A stretch of 64,000 bases of DNA from positions 107,476,628 through 107,540,627 of the forward strand of contig NC_054702.1 in the NCBI RefSeq assembly GCF_016097555.1. The letters run 5' to 3'. The notes below the pieces were generated by a model. It was given only the letters and a program-made list of their open reading frames with translations, searched no databases and had not been told where the DNA came from. The number at the start of each line of letters is the position of its first letter. The first letter of the stretch is position 1. Shown in pieces: positions 1 to 11,600 of the stretch. Position numbers and translations under genes: made by a program. This stretch comes from Gigantopelta aegis. Lineage: Eukaryota; Mollusca; Gastropoda; Neomphalida; Peltospiridae.

Positions 1-60
1 GGTGTGGCCCTCAATACAACACGGCATACTCAATGTTATGTACGGAACAAGAATGAATTA

Positions 61-189
61 CTTTGGTTTCAAGTTATCTCATGATCATGTTTTCTAATAT
101 TTACTTCGGTTTCAAGTTATCTCATGATCATGTTTTGTAATATTTACTTTGGTTTCAAGTTAGCTCATAATCATGTTTTGTAATATTCC
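61..189. repeat. Tandem repeat, 43-bp unit, three copies
   Basis: Three successive copies begin at about 61, 104 and 147. Each carries the words ggtttcaagtta and tcatgatcatgtttt with a few substitutions; the third copy is the most diverged. No reading frame is evident. Confidence 0.85.
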
Positions 190-338
190 TTTAGGAACCG
201 TCCGCAATTCCTATTATTTTACGAATGTACACACCATATGGTTTTTTATATGTTACCCCACCGATTGTTTTACGAAGAATGATTCCCGCGGATGCCCTTA
301 CGTCCTTCACCCTTGGTAAACAGTATATACAGACCCTT

Positions 339-890
<552 letters not shown>

Positions 891-1480
891 TTCGTAAAGA
901 CTAACATCTGGTATCATTTGCTGGAAAGCATTTTCGACTGCACGCAGTTTCCAAAATGATTTAACAAGATAACGATTATTAGCAGACGTTATGCTGGCTA
1001 TCTGCACTCCACAAGACGACTTCAACGTGTAACCCGCTCCATCCCTCCCCCACCGCCCACCCCCACCCCCGCCAAAAAAACATTGGCGTGGCCAGGGTTT
1101 TATATTGGGGAGTGGGAGGTGGGAGTAACCACATTGTCTATGAGACATGTTATGTGGCGATAGAAAAAATATATAACTTGGTGAAGAAAAAGAGGTGTAA
1201 TTGAGATGGGGTGGGGGGGGGGGGGGGGGGTGGGGCATGGCCCCCTTTTGGCTACGCCTGTGAACAAAAATACGCCCAAATAATTTAATTTTCTTTTTTC
1301 TTCTTTTTTCTTTTTTCTTTTATTTATTAAAACACTCTGTAATGATGACGACAATAATAAAAATATGTGACACGGCATGTTGAAATTGACAGAAAAACAA
1401 ACAACAAAACTGGCTGTTATTTTAATGTATGAATACTTTTTATGTACTTTATACTCTTTGCATAATCAACCCTACCCTTA
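891..1480. other. Non-coding stretch with C/G-rich low complexity
   Basis: No gene is seen. C-rich sequence lies at 1040-1080, G-rich sequence at 1100-1135, and an 18-base G run at 1213-1230. The G run is followed by a segment like ggctacgcctgtg, which resembles the ends of the small G-rich elements found elsewhere in the window (compare 34509-34776). Confidence 0.5.
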
Positions 1481-1883
1481 AAGGGCCAGTCCCTAGTTTT
1501 TAAACACTAAGGTATGTTTTTTCACCTAGAACCTAGTATCAACACGTACAAATGGACACCAAGTGTGGTTTATTTTACAAACCTGTAACAAATTTGGATA
1601 TAACAGAGTGAAACAAAAGTCTGTGTGGTTGAAATACCCTTTAAAATAGACTAAAATGCGACTACATATCCGTTACTTCTCAGACGCACGTGCGTTTTTA
1701 AAAAATATGAAAAATGCATTTTGTGGTATTAGAAACACCAGGATGACCGGAAACATTTCGGTTGTACGGAAATGGATAATCTAAACAATAAAATATAAGT
1801 AATGTTTGAGTTCAGTTATCATAAACGGCTCTAATAGTGAAAACAAAAAATGCCTTAGTGTTTAAAAACTTGGTTAGTCCCTT
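1481..1883. mobile_element. Small TIR element (MITE), AAGGG family, copy 1
   Basis: Imperfect inverted ends match over about 45 bp: aaggg, gtccct and gtttttaaacactaagg at the left, and the reverse complement (ccttagtgtttaaaaac, agtccctt) at the right. TA flanks both ends (1479-1480 and 1884-1885), which suggests a TA target duplication and a Tc1/mariner-type mobiliser. The internal motif aaaatgcattttgtggtatt recurs in inverse orientation at 10224 onward, so this is a repeated family. It carries no open frame. Confidence 0.75.
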
Positions 1884-2485
1884 TACCTTTATTCCCCATC
1901 AGGCGCCGAAAACAAGGGAAGGTGCTGAGGCGTACATTCTAATGGCATTTCGACATTTTCCGTTAAGTTACGAAAGTGGTCGGAAACGTTACCATAAAAA
2001 CGTCGTCTCTGATGTGACGTCAACAATGCTTTGCGTTTTAATATGTTTATTGATGACAAAGCGATACAACGTACATTCTTCTGACTGTTGTTTTAACTTC
2101 AGAAATGTGCGAACAGAATCGCTGTTTGTCATTTAATAATCATATTTATGTTAAATGTGTATAAATGTAAAATATCTGTGCATAGATCTAATTATACTAC
2201 CTATGACGACAGCTAACTACTGTGTTGTTCTGATGCATTGTTTTGACAGGTGTTGAGTGGTTATAACAATAGAGGTAAGTGATTGATTGTTTATTTCTTT
2301 GCTTGTTTATCAGGACTGTTGAAGTCAGAATTGGGGTGCACAGGCATTGGCATACAAAGGATTTTATTTTGAGAGGCCACTCGCATTGTTTGCGTGTGTA
2401 TGGTGTGTGTGACTGAGTAGAGCCATACTCCACCCTAGTTACCACAAGACATATTAATAAGAGTGTACAAGAAATGTTCGCGAGG
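1884..2485. other. Non-coding stretch
   Basis: An open frame at 1837-2136 overlaps the end of the preceding element and has no recognisable domain. I see no gene here. Confidence 0.4.
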
Positions 2486-2488
2486 TTA

Positions 2489-2640
2489 ATTCAGTTCAGT
2501 TCAGTTCAGTTTATTGCATTAATTTAATCCTAAGAGCTGCCCTAAAGGGTGTTGGGGGTTCGAAGTCCACTGAAAATTCCAGTGTTTAGCAGATAAACAT
2601 AACGCATTGACTGTTTTTTAAGTGGGGAACATGTTTACAA
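2489..2640 (-). mobile_element. Probable LINE 3' tail
   Basis: Read on the minus strand, the sequence ends with aataaa followed by four pentamer repeats (ctgaa)n. The same aataaa plus short-tandem tail is seen on the LINEs ending at 10190 and 35453. Only the 3' untranslated tail seems present. The inner limit is not defined. Confidence 0.45.
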
Positions 2641-2811
2641 TTGTCAGCTTAATATTTCTATACGGAAGATTAGCATGTTACTAGTGTACTTCTGAATACT
2701 ATTAATAGGGTCCACTTTGAAGCATTGCACCTCCTTCCTAGAAAAATCCTTTACCCGCCGCTGCCTGTTTTGATAAAAAAAAAAATCAAAATGCAATATT
2801 CCTACCACCCA

Positions 2812-3170
2812 ATAGAGTTGGGCGGTATTGAAATCTGTATTTTTGGGGTGAGTTACCTCGGTATCGGTACGGTATTCGGTCTTGACACGATACACATATC
2901 GAGCGCTATTTTCGGTATACTCGGCTTTAAATGCATGGCTGAGTTACGGCTCACCAGCTAATTTCATCTAAATATAATTAAATTCCATACACAAGGCTCT
3001 CGTCTGATTTATACCAACCCATTTTCCGTTCGTCAGATGTATTATTAGTGCTTTCCGGGAAATATTTTCCAATACTGAAATTTCGGTATTTTGAAATGTG
3101 CTCGGTACGGTAAATCTGTATTGACATAATACCGATACCGAACGGTATATACAGTATACCACCCAGCTCT
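2812..3170. mobile_element. hAT-like MITE with 8-bp target duplication
   Basis: The ends are inverted: tagagttgggcggtat at the left, and the reverse complement of cagctct with ataccaccc at the right. Both ends are flanked by an exact ACCACCCA (2804-2811 and 3171-3178). An 8-bp duplication is the hallmark of the hAT superfamily. The inside is rich in ggtatcggtac words in both orientations and has no coding capacity. The small open frames over it are chance. Confidence 0.85.
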
Positions 3171-3210
3171 ACCACCCACCCTTCCTACGGGCGTAAGGAG
3201 GTGCCAAAAC

Positions 3211-3258
3211 GGGGGGGGGGGGGGGGGGGGGGCGCACGCGCACACACACACACACGTA
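3211..3258. repeat. G22 homopolymer and (CA)n microsatellite
   Basis: A 22-base G run at 3211-3232 is followed directly by gcgcacgcg and a (CA)n tract. Confidence 0.95.
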
Positions 3259-3417
3259 TACATAGCTGCCCCTCACGTTCGAATGAACGTTCGCATTCTT
3301 ACGCGACATAAGTATCAATGAAGTTTACACAAACAATACTACAGGCGTATTTAAAGCTAAACAAAATAAATTCAGTTATGTATTGTTAAAGTATGCATAT
3401 AAATTTAATTATAAGAT

Positions 3418-3565
3418 TTGACCTTAATTATTTTTTGGTTCATGCAAGTATGAACCGAAAAAACGATGTGCACACTTTTGTATGACCCTCTACGCGGGCT
3501 CATACAATGTGCACATCGTTTTTTTCGGTTGATACTTCCATGAACCAAAAAATAATTGCGGTCAA
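3418..3565. mobile_element. Long near-perfect foldback (palindromic MITE)
   Basis: Left arm ttgacc...ttattttttggttcatg...cgatgtgcac meets its reverse complement ending ...ataattgcggtcaa. The arms are about 65 bp each around a short central loop near 3484-3498. Only a handful of mismatches separate the arms. Such a structure would fold into a long hairpin as DNA or RNA. No coding frame. Confidence 0.85.
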
Positions 3566-3574
3566 TTCTTAAGT

Positions 3575-3986
3575 AATTGCGTAAATGTGTTTTTAGACCA
3601 ATAACGTTAAAGTACCGTTTTGTAATAAACTTAATTTTTCATATGTTACTTTGCTTCTTAACATCTGAAAATCACTGTCCATCCTTAACGGGACATGGGC
3701 AACAAATTCCCATTCCAACTTTTCTCAATTTTAACAAATAAACGGAAATATTTCAGTTTATTACAAAACACATGTACATTTTTCAAAAGAGTCGTTTTGT
3801 AATTCTAATCTACTCTAACTTAATCTTGGGGCCGAAATATGTACCACCAGACCAAATTTGGCATATTTGTTTCATTAGTTATTCGATCCACAGACAGTGG
3901 AAAGTTACCCATATTGTTGTAATTGCGTTAAGTGCATTTTGGAGCAATAGTGTTAAAGTGCCTTTTTGTAATAAACTTCATTTTCG
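3575..3986. repeat. Direct repeat, about 65 bp, copies 346 bp apart
   Basis: Copies at about 3575-3640 and 3921-3986 share aattgcgt, aataac/gtgttaaagt and tttttgtaataaactt. Sequence between the copies is not recognised. Confidence 0.65.
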
Positions 3987-4090
3987 AAATTTCTCTTGTT
4001 AAAAATTAACGATGTCGGCGTTTTCGCCCATATAGTTATCAACAATGTTTATATTAGATGTTGTACCTGTTTTGGGGGAAATGCTGCTGC

Positions 4091-4414
4091 AGAAAGGGAG
4101 GATTCCAATGCGTGAATCCTGTGAAATGCCAATTCGATTGTTTTCTAACCCTATCCTGTTTATACTGCTATAGAAAGAGAATGTTTCAATGCGTGAATCC
4201 TGTGAAATGCCAATTCGATTGTTTTCTAACTCTATCCTGTTTATACTGCTATAGAAAGGGAGGGTTCCAATGCGTGAATCCAGTGAAATGCCAATTCGAT
4301 TGTGTTCTAACCCTATCCTGTTTATACTGCTATAGAAAGGGAGGATTCCAATTCGTGAATCCTGTGAAATGCCAGTTCGATTGTTTTCTAACCATATTCT
4401 TTCTACATGTGAGT
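4091..4414 (+). repeat. Four tandem copies of an 81-bp unit
   Basis: Copies start near 4091, 4172, 4253 and 4334, each with agaaagggagg, tgcgtgaatcctgtgaaatg and ccaattcgattgt. Because 81 is a multiple of three, an open frame of 178 codons (4058-4594) runs through them as a 27-residue Cys-rich repeat. I treat the frame as incidental. It has no signal peptide or known domain, and the unit is non-coding in appearance. Confidence 0.85.
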
Positions 4415-4599
4415 ACAGGCTGCAGTGTACTTAATTTTGAAAACTATACATTTCTGACGACCAAACTTTGCCTAAAGTACGCCAGTTTCTTAAAGCTGCC
4501 GACAGTCAGGAGCTTTAGTTTAACCATTTTGGAATTAACTCATCATCAAACTTACATATGTGTCTCTAGTACCAGACGTTACAAGGAAACATAACAACA

Positions 4600-5240
4600 T
4601 CCTAACATCCCTAACCGAAATCGGTTCACTCGGTTTGATCATTAATGGGATTATATTTTAAAGTTGCAAAAGCCATATTTCACAACTTTATATCAGTGAT
4701 TGTATTCGTAATCGCCGGGTTGAAAAAAGGTCTGTATTGTTTCTGGAGCATACAATGTCATGTAGCCTATAGAACACTGCAGAACACCGGTTATTGACTC
4801 CGGTAGAATAGAAATGAGCTGGCAGTTATATAGGACTTCCATGTCCTTAGAGTAAGCTGTTTCTCGACTGCCACACTAACGACAACGTGCCAGTGTGACG
4901 TCCCTTTGACCGTCTCTACTATATTAGTTTTCTTATCTCTTTTTTTCTATCCAGCGACCTATTTATTAATGTTTTGATTAGGACGCAAAAGCGCAAAGCT
5001 GGTAATCAGAGTTTTATAGATCTTTGTCTTGTTAATATTGGATTCGGGAGAACGTCAATAGGTTTGTAATTGATCAGTGCAGTGCAATATTAACGTTCGT
5101 AGTGTGAGTCAGCTCTTATGGCATAGCTGTGAAATTATTCTTATCGATATCGCATGTCGGTGTGTATTTATGTATGCATGTGTCACCAGCTGAATTGTAT
5201 ATATTGCATATATCTGGTCTCGAGCATGCAGCAGTTTAAG
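4600..5240. other. Non-coding stretch
   Basis: No open frame of note, repeat array or structured element was recognised here. Confidence 0.4.
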
Positions 5241-5254
5241 TCTTAGGTACCAGG

Positions 5255-5365
5255 GTCCCGTTCCACGAAGCGATCTTAGCGCTAAGATCACCTTAAGTGC
5301 ATATTGCGTAAGGTAGTTATGCACTTACAGTGATCTAAGAGCTACGATCGCTTCACAAAACTCTC
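5255..5365. mobile_element. Small MITE with gcgatcttagc ends
   Basis: Left arm gaagcgatcttagcgctaag (about 5266-5285) pairs with the reverse complement of ctaagagctacgatcgcttc (5335-5354). A second pairing of taagtgcat with gcacttac lies inside. This arrangement is a compact inverted-repeat element about 110 bp long. Flanking duplications are not clear. Confidence 0.65.
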
Positions 5366-5673
5366 TTAGGTTTTCGTAAGCAACATTACATCGTCCTTAA
5401 AGGAAAGGTGTAGGCTGGCTCTAATGCCAAATTAAACAAATATGGAGCCTAAAATGAAGAATGATGCAATAAAATGTTTAATATGTTAACGGGTTTAGGA
5501 TTAATTGACAATATTAACACGGTTTCTATTTTACGCGCATGGATAAAATAACTACGCGAAAAGCCGCGTGCATTGGCTGTGACGTAGCACGTGAACAGCC
5601 AGCCAGTAAACAATATGTGAAACCATGTGCTTTTTGATAGATTTGTTTACATTAGCGCTTTGATCAATGGTTT

Positions 5674-6014
5674 ATGTTTGAGCCCGAACGTTCCGAACAT
5701 GATAGTGAGTCGGACTTCGACATAGGATTATCTTCAGGCGATGAATTGGAAGAAAATGTCGAAAATATTGCGCGATTGGGAAATCGAGATTGGTGTTTGT
5801 GTGGCAACTGCAGACCAATGGACACGGTAAAAGAAAGTATCTGTTGTTTAGAAGTAGACCAAATCGGCGACAAAATGCAAACCACCAACTTGCAGTGCAT
5901 TCTAGAACATTATGATTTCCCGATTATATGTTTGTATCCAGAAGTGCTCAGGACAGCCCTCGTAGCCAGAGCCGACATACGACGCGATGACTACACAGAA
6001 CCAGTACCAAATAG
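5674..6014 (+). CDS. First exon of a P2X7 C-terminal-domain-like protein
   Basis: The frame opens with an acidic Ser/Asp/Glu-rich head (residues about 1-35). A cysteine domain follows, with DWCLCGNCRPM, ESICCLEVDQI and a CILEH...F-CLYPEVL block at residues about 45-100. These are the Cys/His landmarks of the cytoplasmic ballast domain of mammalian P2X7, which occurs as a stand-alone domain in many invertebrate proteins. The frame reaches AATAG|GTATGT at 6011-6020, a good splice donor, so the exon probably ends at 6014 in phase 2; beyond it the translation loses similarity. The usual continuation (an R-x-x-AYR-like segment) was not found downstream. The gene is therefore partial, has a very distant second exon, or was carried here by a repeat. 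The start at 5674 is the first ATG in frame; a closer upstream ATG runs only four codons. Confidence 0.6.
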
Positions 6015-6360
6015 GTATGTAGCTTACTATGGTCCGTACCACAGGGAACGCCCTTTTTCATACTATACAATTTACTACAAGTTATTTATTTCTGAACCGA
6101 TTGGTTTGTAAATTTGCACACAAAAATAGTTTAAAAAAAAATTGTTATTTCTAAAAACGCTTTTACCTTCCTTCTTAGGTCAAACCAAACAGCAATTACT
6201 GAATTAGCCCCAGTTTTGTTTTAAATTCAAATTTTGGTACATTTCCTTGAAAATTATTAAAATGTGGTCGATTTATGTAATCTTTTATTACTTAAAGACT
6301 AAATATGTGCTTTACATACATTTTTTATATACTAATTTATTGTGAAACATCTATATTGAC
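6015..6360. other. AT-rich, no gene seen
   Basis: This follows the candidate donor and would be intron if the preceding exon is real. No feature was recognised. Confidence 0.4.
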
Positions 6361-6370
6361 CTTGTAACAC

Positions 6371-7015
6371 CGGAGCCTGGCGATCTCGCCCCGTGTCGAT
6401 CTCGCCCGGGGCGACTTCGCCAGGACTTATTTTCATCGTTAGGCGAAGTTATCATACATATTAGACTTGCTAGAAGACATATATTACAACATATATTATA
6501 GTATATATCTACTGTCATTATCAGCATGTTTTTGTGCCAAAACTACAGGGTTATACCACTTATACTACTAGTTTGTGTTGGGACACGCTGTGGCGAGATC
6601 GCCATATTTACTTCCGTGTTGCATGTCTGTTTAGCGAAGTCGCCAGTACATTATAACTCAACAATATTCAAGTTACAAGCTGTTTTATGTTTACTTCATT
6701 AAGTAAATACATGTGCAGTAGTCATGTTTTGATTTTCTTGTTGTAAAATGTAATACATTGGTAGTTTACATTTCTGACGATTTCACTTGCAAGCCGGGGC
6801 GAGATCGCCAGGATTTTCCAACGGAGCCTGGCGATCTCGCCCCGTGTCGATTTTGTTTTTTCTTGTTTAAGTTTACAGTTTACAGTTTATTATAATAAAT
6901 ACACGTAAAGTACACATTTATGGTTTGTTTCATCATGTAATGTAACATTTTTTAAGTTTACATTTCTTATTATTTAACTTTTTCAGGCTGTGGCGAGATC
7001 GTCAGGATTTTCTCA
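6371..7015. repeat. Interspersed gcgatctcgcc palindrome repeats
   Basis: The words ggcgatctcgcc, cgacttcgcc and ggcgagatcgcc recur in both orientations near 6378, 6396, 6410, 6593, 6635, 6797, 6829 and 6990. A longer word, cggagcctggcgatctcgcc, is present at 6371 and again at 6822. Inverted partners face each other near 6797 and 6829. It could be the ends of one or two small inverted-repeat elements, or a short interspersed motif family. Confidence 0.6.
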
Positions 7016-7189
7016 GTGTAGCATTTTTATGTTGGTGAAGTTGTCACACGTTACTACGCAACTATTTGTCATAAGTGCACACTTTGATGTTCAATTTGGT
7101 ATAATAAATATATGAACAAGACAACATTCATTTATTGTTTTGTTTTTATTGAACAGAACAGAGTGTTTTGTGACAACATAGTTCTTTCG

Positions 7190-7325
7190 CCGAACCGGCT
7201 GCGCGCGACGCGAGCGACGCGAGCGATTATTCTAGAAATCATTGATTTTCATTGCCGCATACTAACTGCACGCGCGCGACGCGACAGATTTATATATCGC
7301 GTCGCACGCGTGCGGTTATGATACA
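7190..7325. repeat. CG-rich dyad around gcgcgacgcgagcgacgcg
   Basis: The left block gctgcgcgcgacgcgagcg (from about 7198) faces cgcgtcgcacgcgtgcgg (7297-7315). A middle copy, cgcgcgcgacgcgac, lies near 7269. It has the layout of inverted ends of a small DNA element, but limits and duplications are not clear. Confidence 0.45.
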
Positions 7326-7735
7326 GCTTTAGACGTCTTTTAGTACTGCACTGTGAGATCGCCAGATTGCGAGAGTTCAGTGAATTGGGCTCCAGGTTCA
7401 TACCCAAGTACCAGGCGCAATCCATACCAGAAGGAAAACACCGTTTGACTCGCACCCACACGTCGGCCAGTCCTACCATTATGTATAAGTGGTGCATGTA
7501 CGTGTACATGTATATTGATCTAAAGCCGTGTACGTGCTATTATTTGTGTACATATGTAAGATCCACATGTTGTTGTCGGTAACACCAGTGGTCAAGGGTT
7601 TTCTTTGACACTAATATATGCTCTAAGAAGTCAGCAGTAAAGTGGTGTGTCCATAATACCATGTTTGTTGAAATTTGATTGAGGCATGCGCCGGAGAAGC
7701 TACATTCGTACGTCATAGTCCGGCCTTCGTTCAAC

Positions 7736-8128
7736 CTCGGTGGCGTCGTGGTTAGGCCATCGGTCTACAGGCTGATAGGTACTGGCTTCGGATCCCAGTC
7801 GAGGCATGGGATTTTTAATCCAGATACCGACTCCAAACCCTGAGTGAGTGCTCCGCAAGGCTCAATGGGTAGGTGTAAACCACTTGCACCGACCATTGAT
7901 CCATAACTGGTTCAACAAAGGCCATGGTTTGTGCTATCCTGCCTGTGGGAAACACAAATAAAAGATCCCTTGCTGCCTGTCGTAAAAGAGTAGCCTATGT
8001 GGCGACAGCGGGTTTCCTCTAAAAAAAGTGTCAGAATGGGCATATGTTTGACGTCCAATAGCCGATAATAAGATAAAAAATCAATGTGCTCTAGTGGCGT
8101 CGTTAAATAAAACAAACTTTACTTTACT
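7736..8128 (+). mobile_element. SINE, cctcggtggcgtcgtgg-headed type, full length
   Basis: The tRNA-like head has a promoter A-box region (gtggttaggccat) and a B-box-like ggttcg/cttcggatcc segment. The body includes caataaaagatcccttgctg and gtggcgacagcgggtttcc. The tail ends gcgtcgttaaataaaacaaac. Near-identical 10-bp direct repeats flank it: ttcgttcaac (7726-7735) and tttgttcaac (8129-8138). RNA polymerase III transcription is inferred from the head. Another copy lies at 32602-32992. Confidence 0.92.
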
Positions 8129-8203
8129 TTTGTTCAACCAGCCTTGTTTCGTTAAATGTTTGCAAACTTGTATTTGACTGGTATGCGAAATGTTCATTCG
8201 GTT

Positions 8204-10223
8204 TAAAGACGCTCTGTCACGGATGGTTGACCTAATTAATGACCTAACAAAGTATTATCTTAAAATATATACATTTGATTTGTCGCTAAAAGTAATTATT
8301 TATTTAGCCATCTACATAATTACCATAACCCACTAATGACTGATATTTTGTAAAAAATAATTGAATTATGTCAACGTCCATAATTCAGGAAAAAATAACG
8401 GCTATTTGGAGCGAAGAGGTGTGACATATTATTTTTGTAGTCACGTGATGGGCAACCCCCGAATAACTGCAATTTCAAAACGATTTGACATGCTCGTGTA
8501 ACGAGAACGCTTGACCGTCCTATGCGACTTAGGGTAAATCGAAAGAAAAACAATGAAAAGAAGTTATAAAAAGATATATAAACATGTACTGAATAAGCTT
8601 ATACATTAATTTTTTTTAAACGGCGACGATTCGACTAGTTAGGCCTTTGCATGTACAGATACATTTATCGTTTGTTGTTCGCGGAACAATCTATACACCT
8701 AAACACCGCATTAATCTTTCAGTTTGTCAAATTTATTATTATATAAAATATGCCATAACCCCATTGCTTGGAATAGCAATTACTACATTTGTAAAGATAT
8801 TGTGAACTAGACGGTGTTTATATACGAAGTGGGTATATATACGACGGCCGTGTATATGGCCTCCGCTAACGAGGGCTGCCTATTAACACAGAAAAAATGT
8901 ATATAGGCGGTAAATAAGTATTTGATTGATCCATATTGCCAAACCACTTGGAACAAGAAATAATATATTTTAAATTATTTTGAAGTCTCTACGACGGCCG
9001 TGCGTATATACAATTCAAAGGTACTTTACACGGCTGTCGTATATATAGCCTCATCAGTACTTGGTTTTGTCGTACGTTTCAGAATCCTAATAAAAGAGTT
9101 CCAATTTTTAAAAATGAAGCTGCTCACAAGTTGTCATGGGATTCCCTCAATCATGGTTCAATTAATAGGTTTTGGGTGCATAAAAGAACATGCAATTATT
9201 TTGTTTATAACGAATTAGGGCGATATCCTTTAGCAATTATCAGAAAACTTAGAATTTTTAAATATTGGATAAAGCTTAGTAGTACCAGTAACTGTATCTT
9301 AAAAGCTATATATGAGGAAATGTATCAGTACGGAGATACCTGGTTAACGAACATTAAACAAGAACTAGATACGCTTGGGCTAAGTTATATGTGGGACTCG
9401 ACCAATATCAATTCTAGTTTTTATGTCATAATAAAAGAACGAGTATATGATGTTTTTAAGCAAAATGCCTATAGTACAATAAGGACATCGCCAAAGGGAT
9501 TGCTATATCAGCACTTATTATTAAATGGATTTACTTTACAAACCTACCTTACAAAACCAATAGAATCTCGCAATTTAAGACAAATAACAAAAATGAGAAT
9601 TTGTGCACATAAATTAAATATTGAGTCTGGTAGGCGGTATAAAAATATCGAAAGGGCACAAAGAATATGTACTTTATGTAACTGTAATGAGATTGAGGAC
9701 GAATTTCATTTTATCCTTCAATGTCCAAGATACGAAACTTTAAGAAAGAAATTCATTAAAAAATACTACTTTAAGCATCCCAGTACTTTGAAATTAATAC
9801 AACTCTTATCAACCGGAAACAATAAAGAGATAAACAACCTAGGAAAATATTTATTACAAGCAAACAGAACTAGGGATCAACTATTACTGGAAATAAACTA
9901 ATATGTTCTCATTTTATCATTACCCTAGCCGCTGAGGATAACCTGTAAAATAACTTATCTTTATTCTGTTTTGTTTTTTCTATTATATATGTGTGTTTGT
10001 GTGTTTGAGTGTGTATTTGTGTCTGCGTGTGTGTGTGTGTCTGTGGGTATGTGTGTGTATCTATGTATATATGTAAGTCACTCTCCACCATTGTTCCGCA
10101 CTATTGTATATATTAATGTTTGTTCATTGTTATAATGCTGATAAGTTGAACAACTTAAAGCAATAAAAGAACTTGAACTTGAACTTGAACTTGGGTGATA
10201 CAATAGTGTGGTATTCCAAATTA
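8204..10223 (+). mobile_element. Unnamed non-autonomous DNA element, copy A (interrupted)
   Basis: It begins ttaaagacgctctgtcacgg and parallels copy B at 48061-53238 over several hundred bases. Shared words include gatttgtcgctaaaagta, attgaattatgtcaacg, cgtgtaacgagaacgct, tatatacgacggcc and ctccgctaacgagggctg. No transposase frame is seen. A LINE fragment (9179-10190) interrupts it; copy B has continuous sequence at the matching point. Its right end is lost where the AAGGG MITE begins at 10224. Confidence 0.75.
9179..10190 (+). pseudogene. 5'-truncated LINE: C-terminal part of ORF2 plus 3' UTR
   Basis: An open frame ending at 9901 codes the last ~240 residues of a LINE ORF2. It has an ELGRYPL.IIRKLRIFKYW segment and a terminal Cys/His motif, CTLCNCNEIEDEFHFILQC, about 60 residues before the end. 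The same order occurs in the LINE at 48379-51108 and, on the minus strand, near 35830-36060, so all three belong to one clade of APE-type non-LTR elements. The frame's apparent start at 9131 lies in the host DNA element; the LINE proper begins after TTGGGTG (9172-9178), which repeats at 10191-10197 as a target duplication. The 3' UTR holds a (TG)-rich tract (9990-10060), aataaa and a (gaactt)n tail. Truncation at the 5' end is typical of target-primed insertion. Confidence 0.88.
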
Positions 10224-10520
10224 AAGGGACACGCCGTAGTTGTTAACCATTACGCCGTTGTTTTTCGCTATTAAACTCATTTTCTCACAAATAAAATTGC
10301 ACTTTACTTACATTTTATTATTTAGAATATACATTCCCATTTACCTGAAGTGTTTTTTGGTAATCCTGGTGTTTGTAATACCACAAAATGCATTTTTTGT
10401 ATTTCTGAGAAAAAAACGTTGAGCAGACAAGGTCTAATCTATTTTTAGAGGGGATCTTCCCGTTTCAACGTCACAGACGATGGTATACCACGTGACCGTT
10501 ATCATTTTCGTTCGGTTTGT
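10224..10520. mobile_element. AAGGG-family MITE, copy 2
   Basis: It begins aagggacacgccgtag after a TA. It aligns with the reverse complement of the element at 1481-1883: cattttatta-ttaga, tcctggtgtttgtaatacc, acaaaatgcattttt and gtctaatctatttt occur in the same order. The right end has diverged and is only approximate. It sits at what was the interior of DNA element copy A (copy B continues with other sequence at that point). Confidence 0.6.
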
Positions 10521-11190
10521 TTTCTCGTGAACGGTTCGCGCAATCAACATCCGATTTGTTGTCGTTTGTGAGGTTTTTCTTCACAGTTCGTGAACATTTT
10601 CATTAAAGTTACATTCTCTGGTTACCATATTATAACATCATGTACAAATGTGAAATACAAGCTCAAATGCACTTTTTAAATAGTCGTGTCTTCGCTATGA
10701 ACGGATATCGTCTAATGTATACGCTTGATTCGTCGCCTGTGCCGCCATAGTTCGGCAAAGCACAAATGACAGCCTGTTGTCAGTTTCAGTTAACACGTGA
10801 GTTTGCCGATTTCAAATTGTAGGGTTCGTCTCAAAAAATTAAAAGAAATCTTGCGCTGTACGAAGAACGTTCGGTTGAGAATACGGTACTAGAGTCCTCA
10901 GTTAAAACCGGTTTGATCTTGACAACGTATTATCGACAGTCGTACCTTCCTATTTCAGAATTGGTATTTTATAAAGTGTTAGTAGAACTTTCAAAGTTTA
11001 GTTTGTATACTAGTAACACATTAATCATGTATATATTTTTAAAATAAAATATACTAAAGTAGACAATGAACGTTTTCACTTCTTAATTTTACGTGTTAAA
11101 ATCGACAAATTCAAATAAATATTATTTTGTTTGGAAAGGGTAGAGGGGGGGGGGGGGGGAATTAACGACATCTTGATTTAATAATCATCC
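10521..11190. other. Non-coding stretch with a G15 run
   Basis: No gene is seen. A 15-base G run lies at 11145-11159. Confidence 0.4.
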
Positions 11191-11195
11191 GACCC

Positions 11196-11248
11196 CATTC
11201 AACCGTAAATAAAATGTGTTGAGTGCGTCGTTAAATAAAACATATCCT
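11196..11248 (+). mobile_element. SINE tail fragment
   Basis: caaccgtaaataaaatgtg followed by gagtgcgtcgttaaataaaa is the 3' tail of the gggcgg-headed SINE type. No head is present upstream. Confidence 0.75.
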
Positions 11249-11262
11249 ATCCTTCCTTCCAT

Positions 11263-11600
11263 CTGTTGTTGGATGTCTAACATTTGGTAATTTTGACATA
11301 TAATCTTAGAGAGGAATCGGGTGCATGCGCAGGGGGAGGGTATTGGAGGTCGAAACCCTTACTTGCACAAGCTTAAAAAAATTTGAAATGTATTTTTTGG
11401 GGGAGCATGGTCCCATATAAATTCGCACAACACAGTCTATAACCCCAACCCCGCTGAAATCCCTGCACACGCGCCTTGGAAACCGCAACATTTTTTTTAG
11501 CAAGGGATCGTTTATATGTACCATCCCACAGGATATTACATACCATGGTATTTTTGTATACCCGCCGATGGGGATCGATCCTAGACTGACCGCACATTTA
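11263..11600 (-). mobile_element. SINE copy, minus strand, interrupted and decayed
   Basis: Tail-side body words tgtctaacatttggtaattt and tcttagagagga (11273-11313) are followed by about 180 bases of other sequence. The body then resumes with agcaagggatcgtttatatg and the head-side gatggggatcgatcct near 11570. The order is that of the SINE at 14271-14509. Confidence 0.65.

Noticed and set aside
4058-4594. 178-codon Cys-rich repeat protein
   Set aside because: The frame follows from four tandem 81-bp units. There is no signal peptide, no known domain, and it reads past the repeat into unrelated sequence.
7736-7810. tRNA genes
   Set aside because: All tRNA-like promoters seen are heads of SINEs with body, tail and often target duplications; no cloverleaf of a functional tRNA was found.
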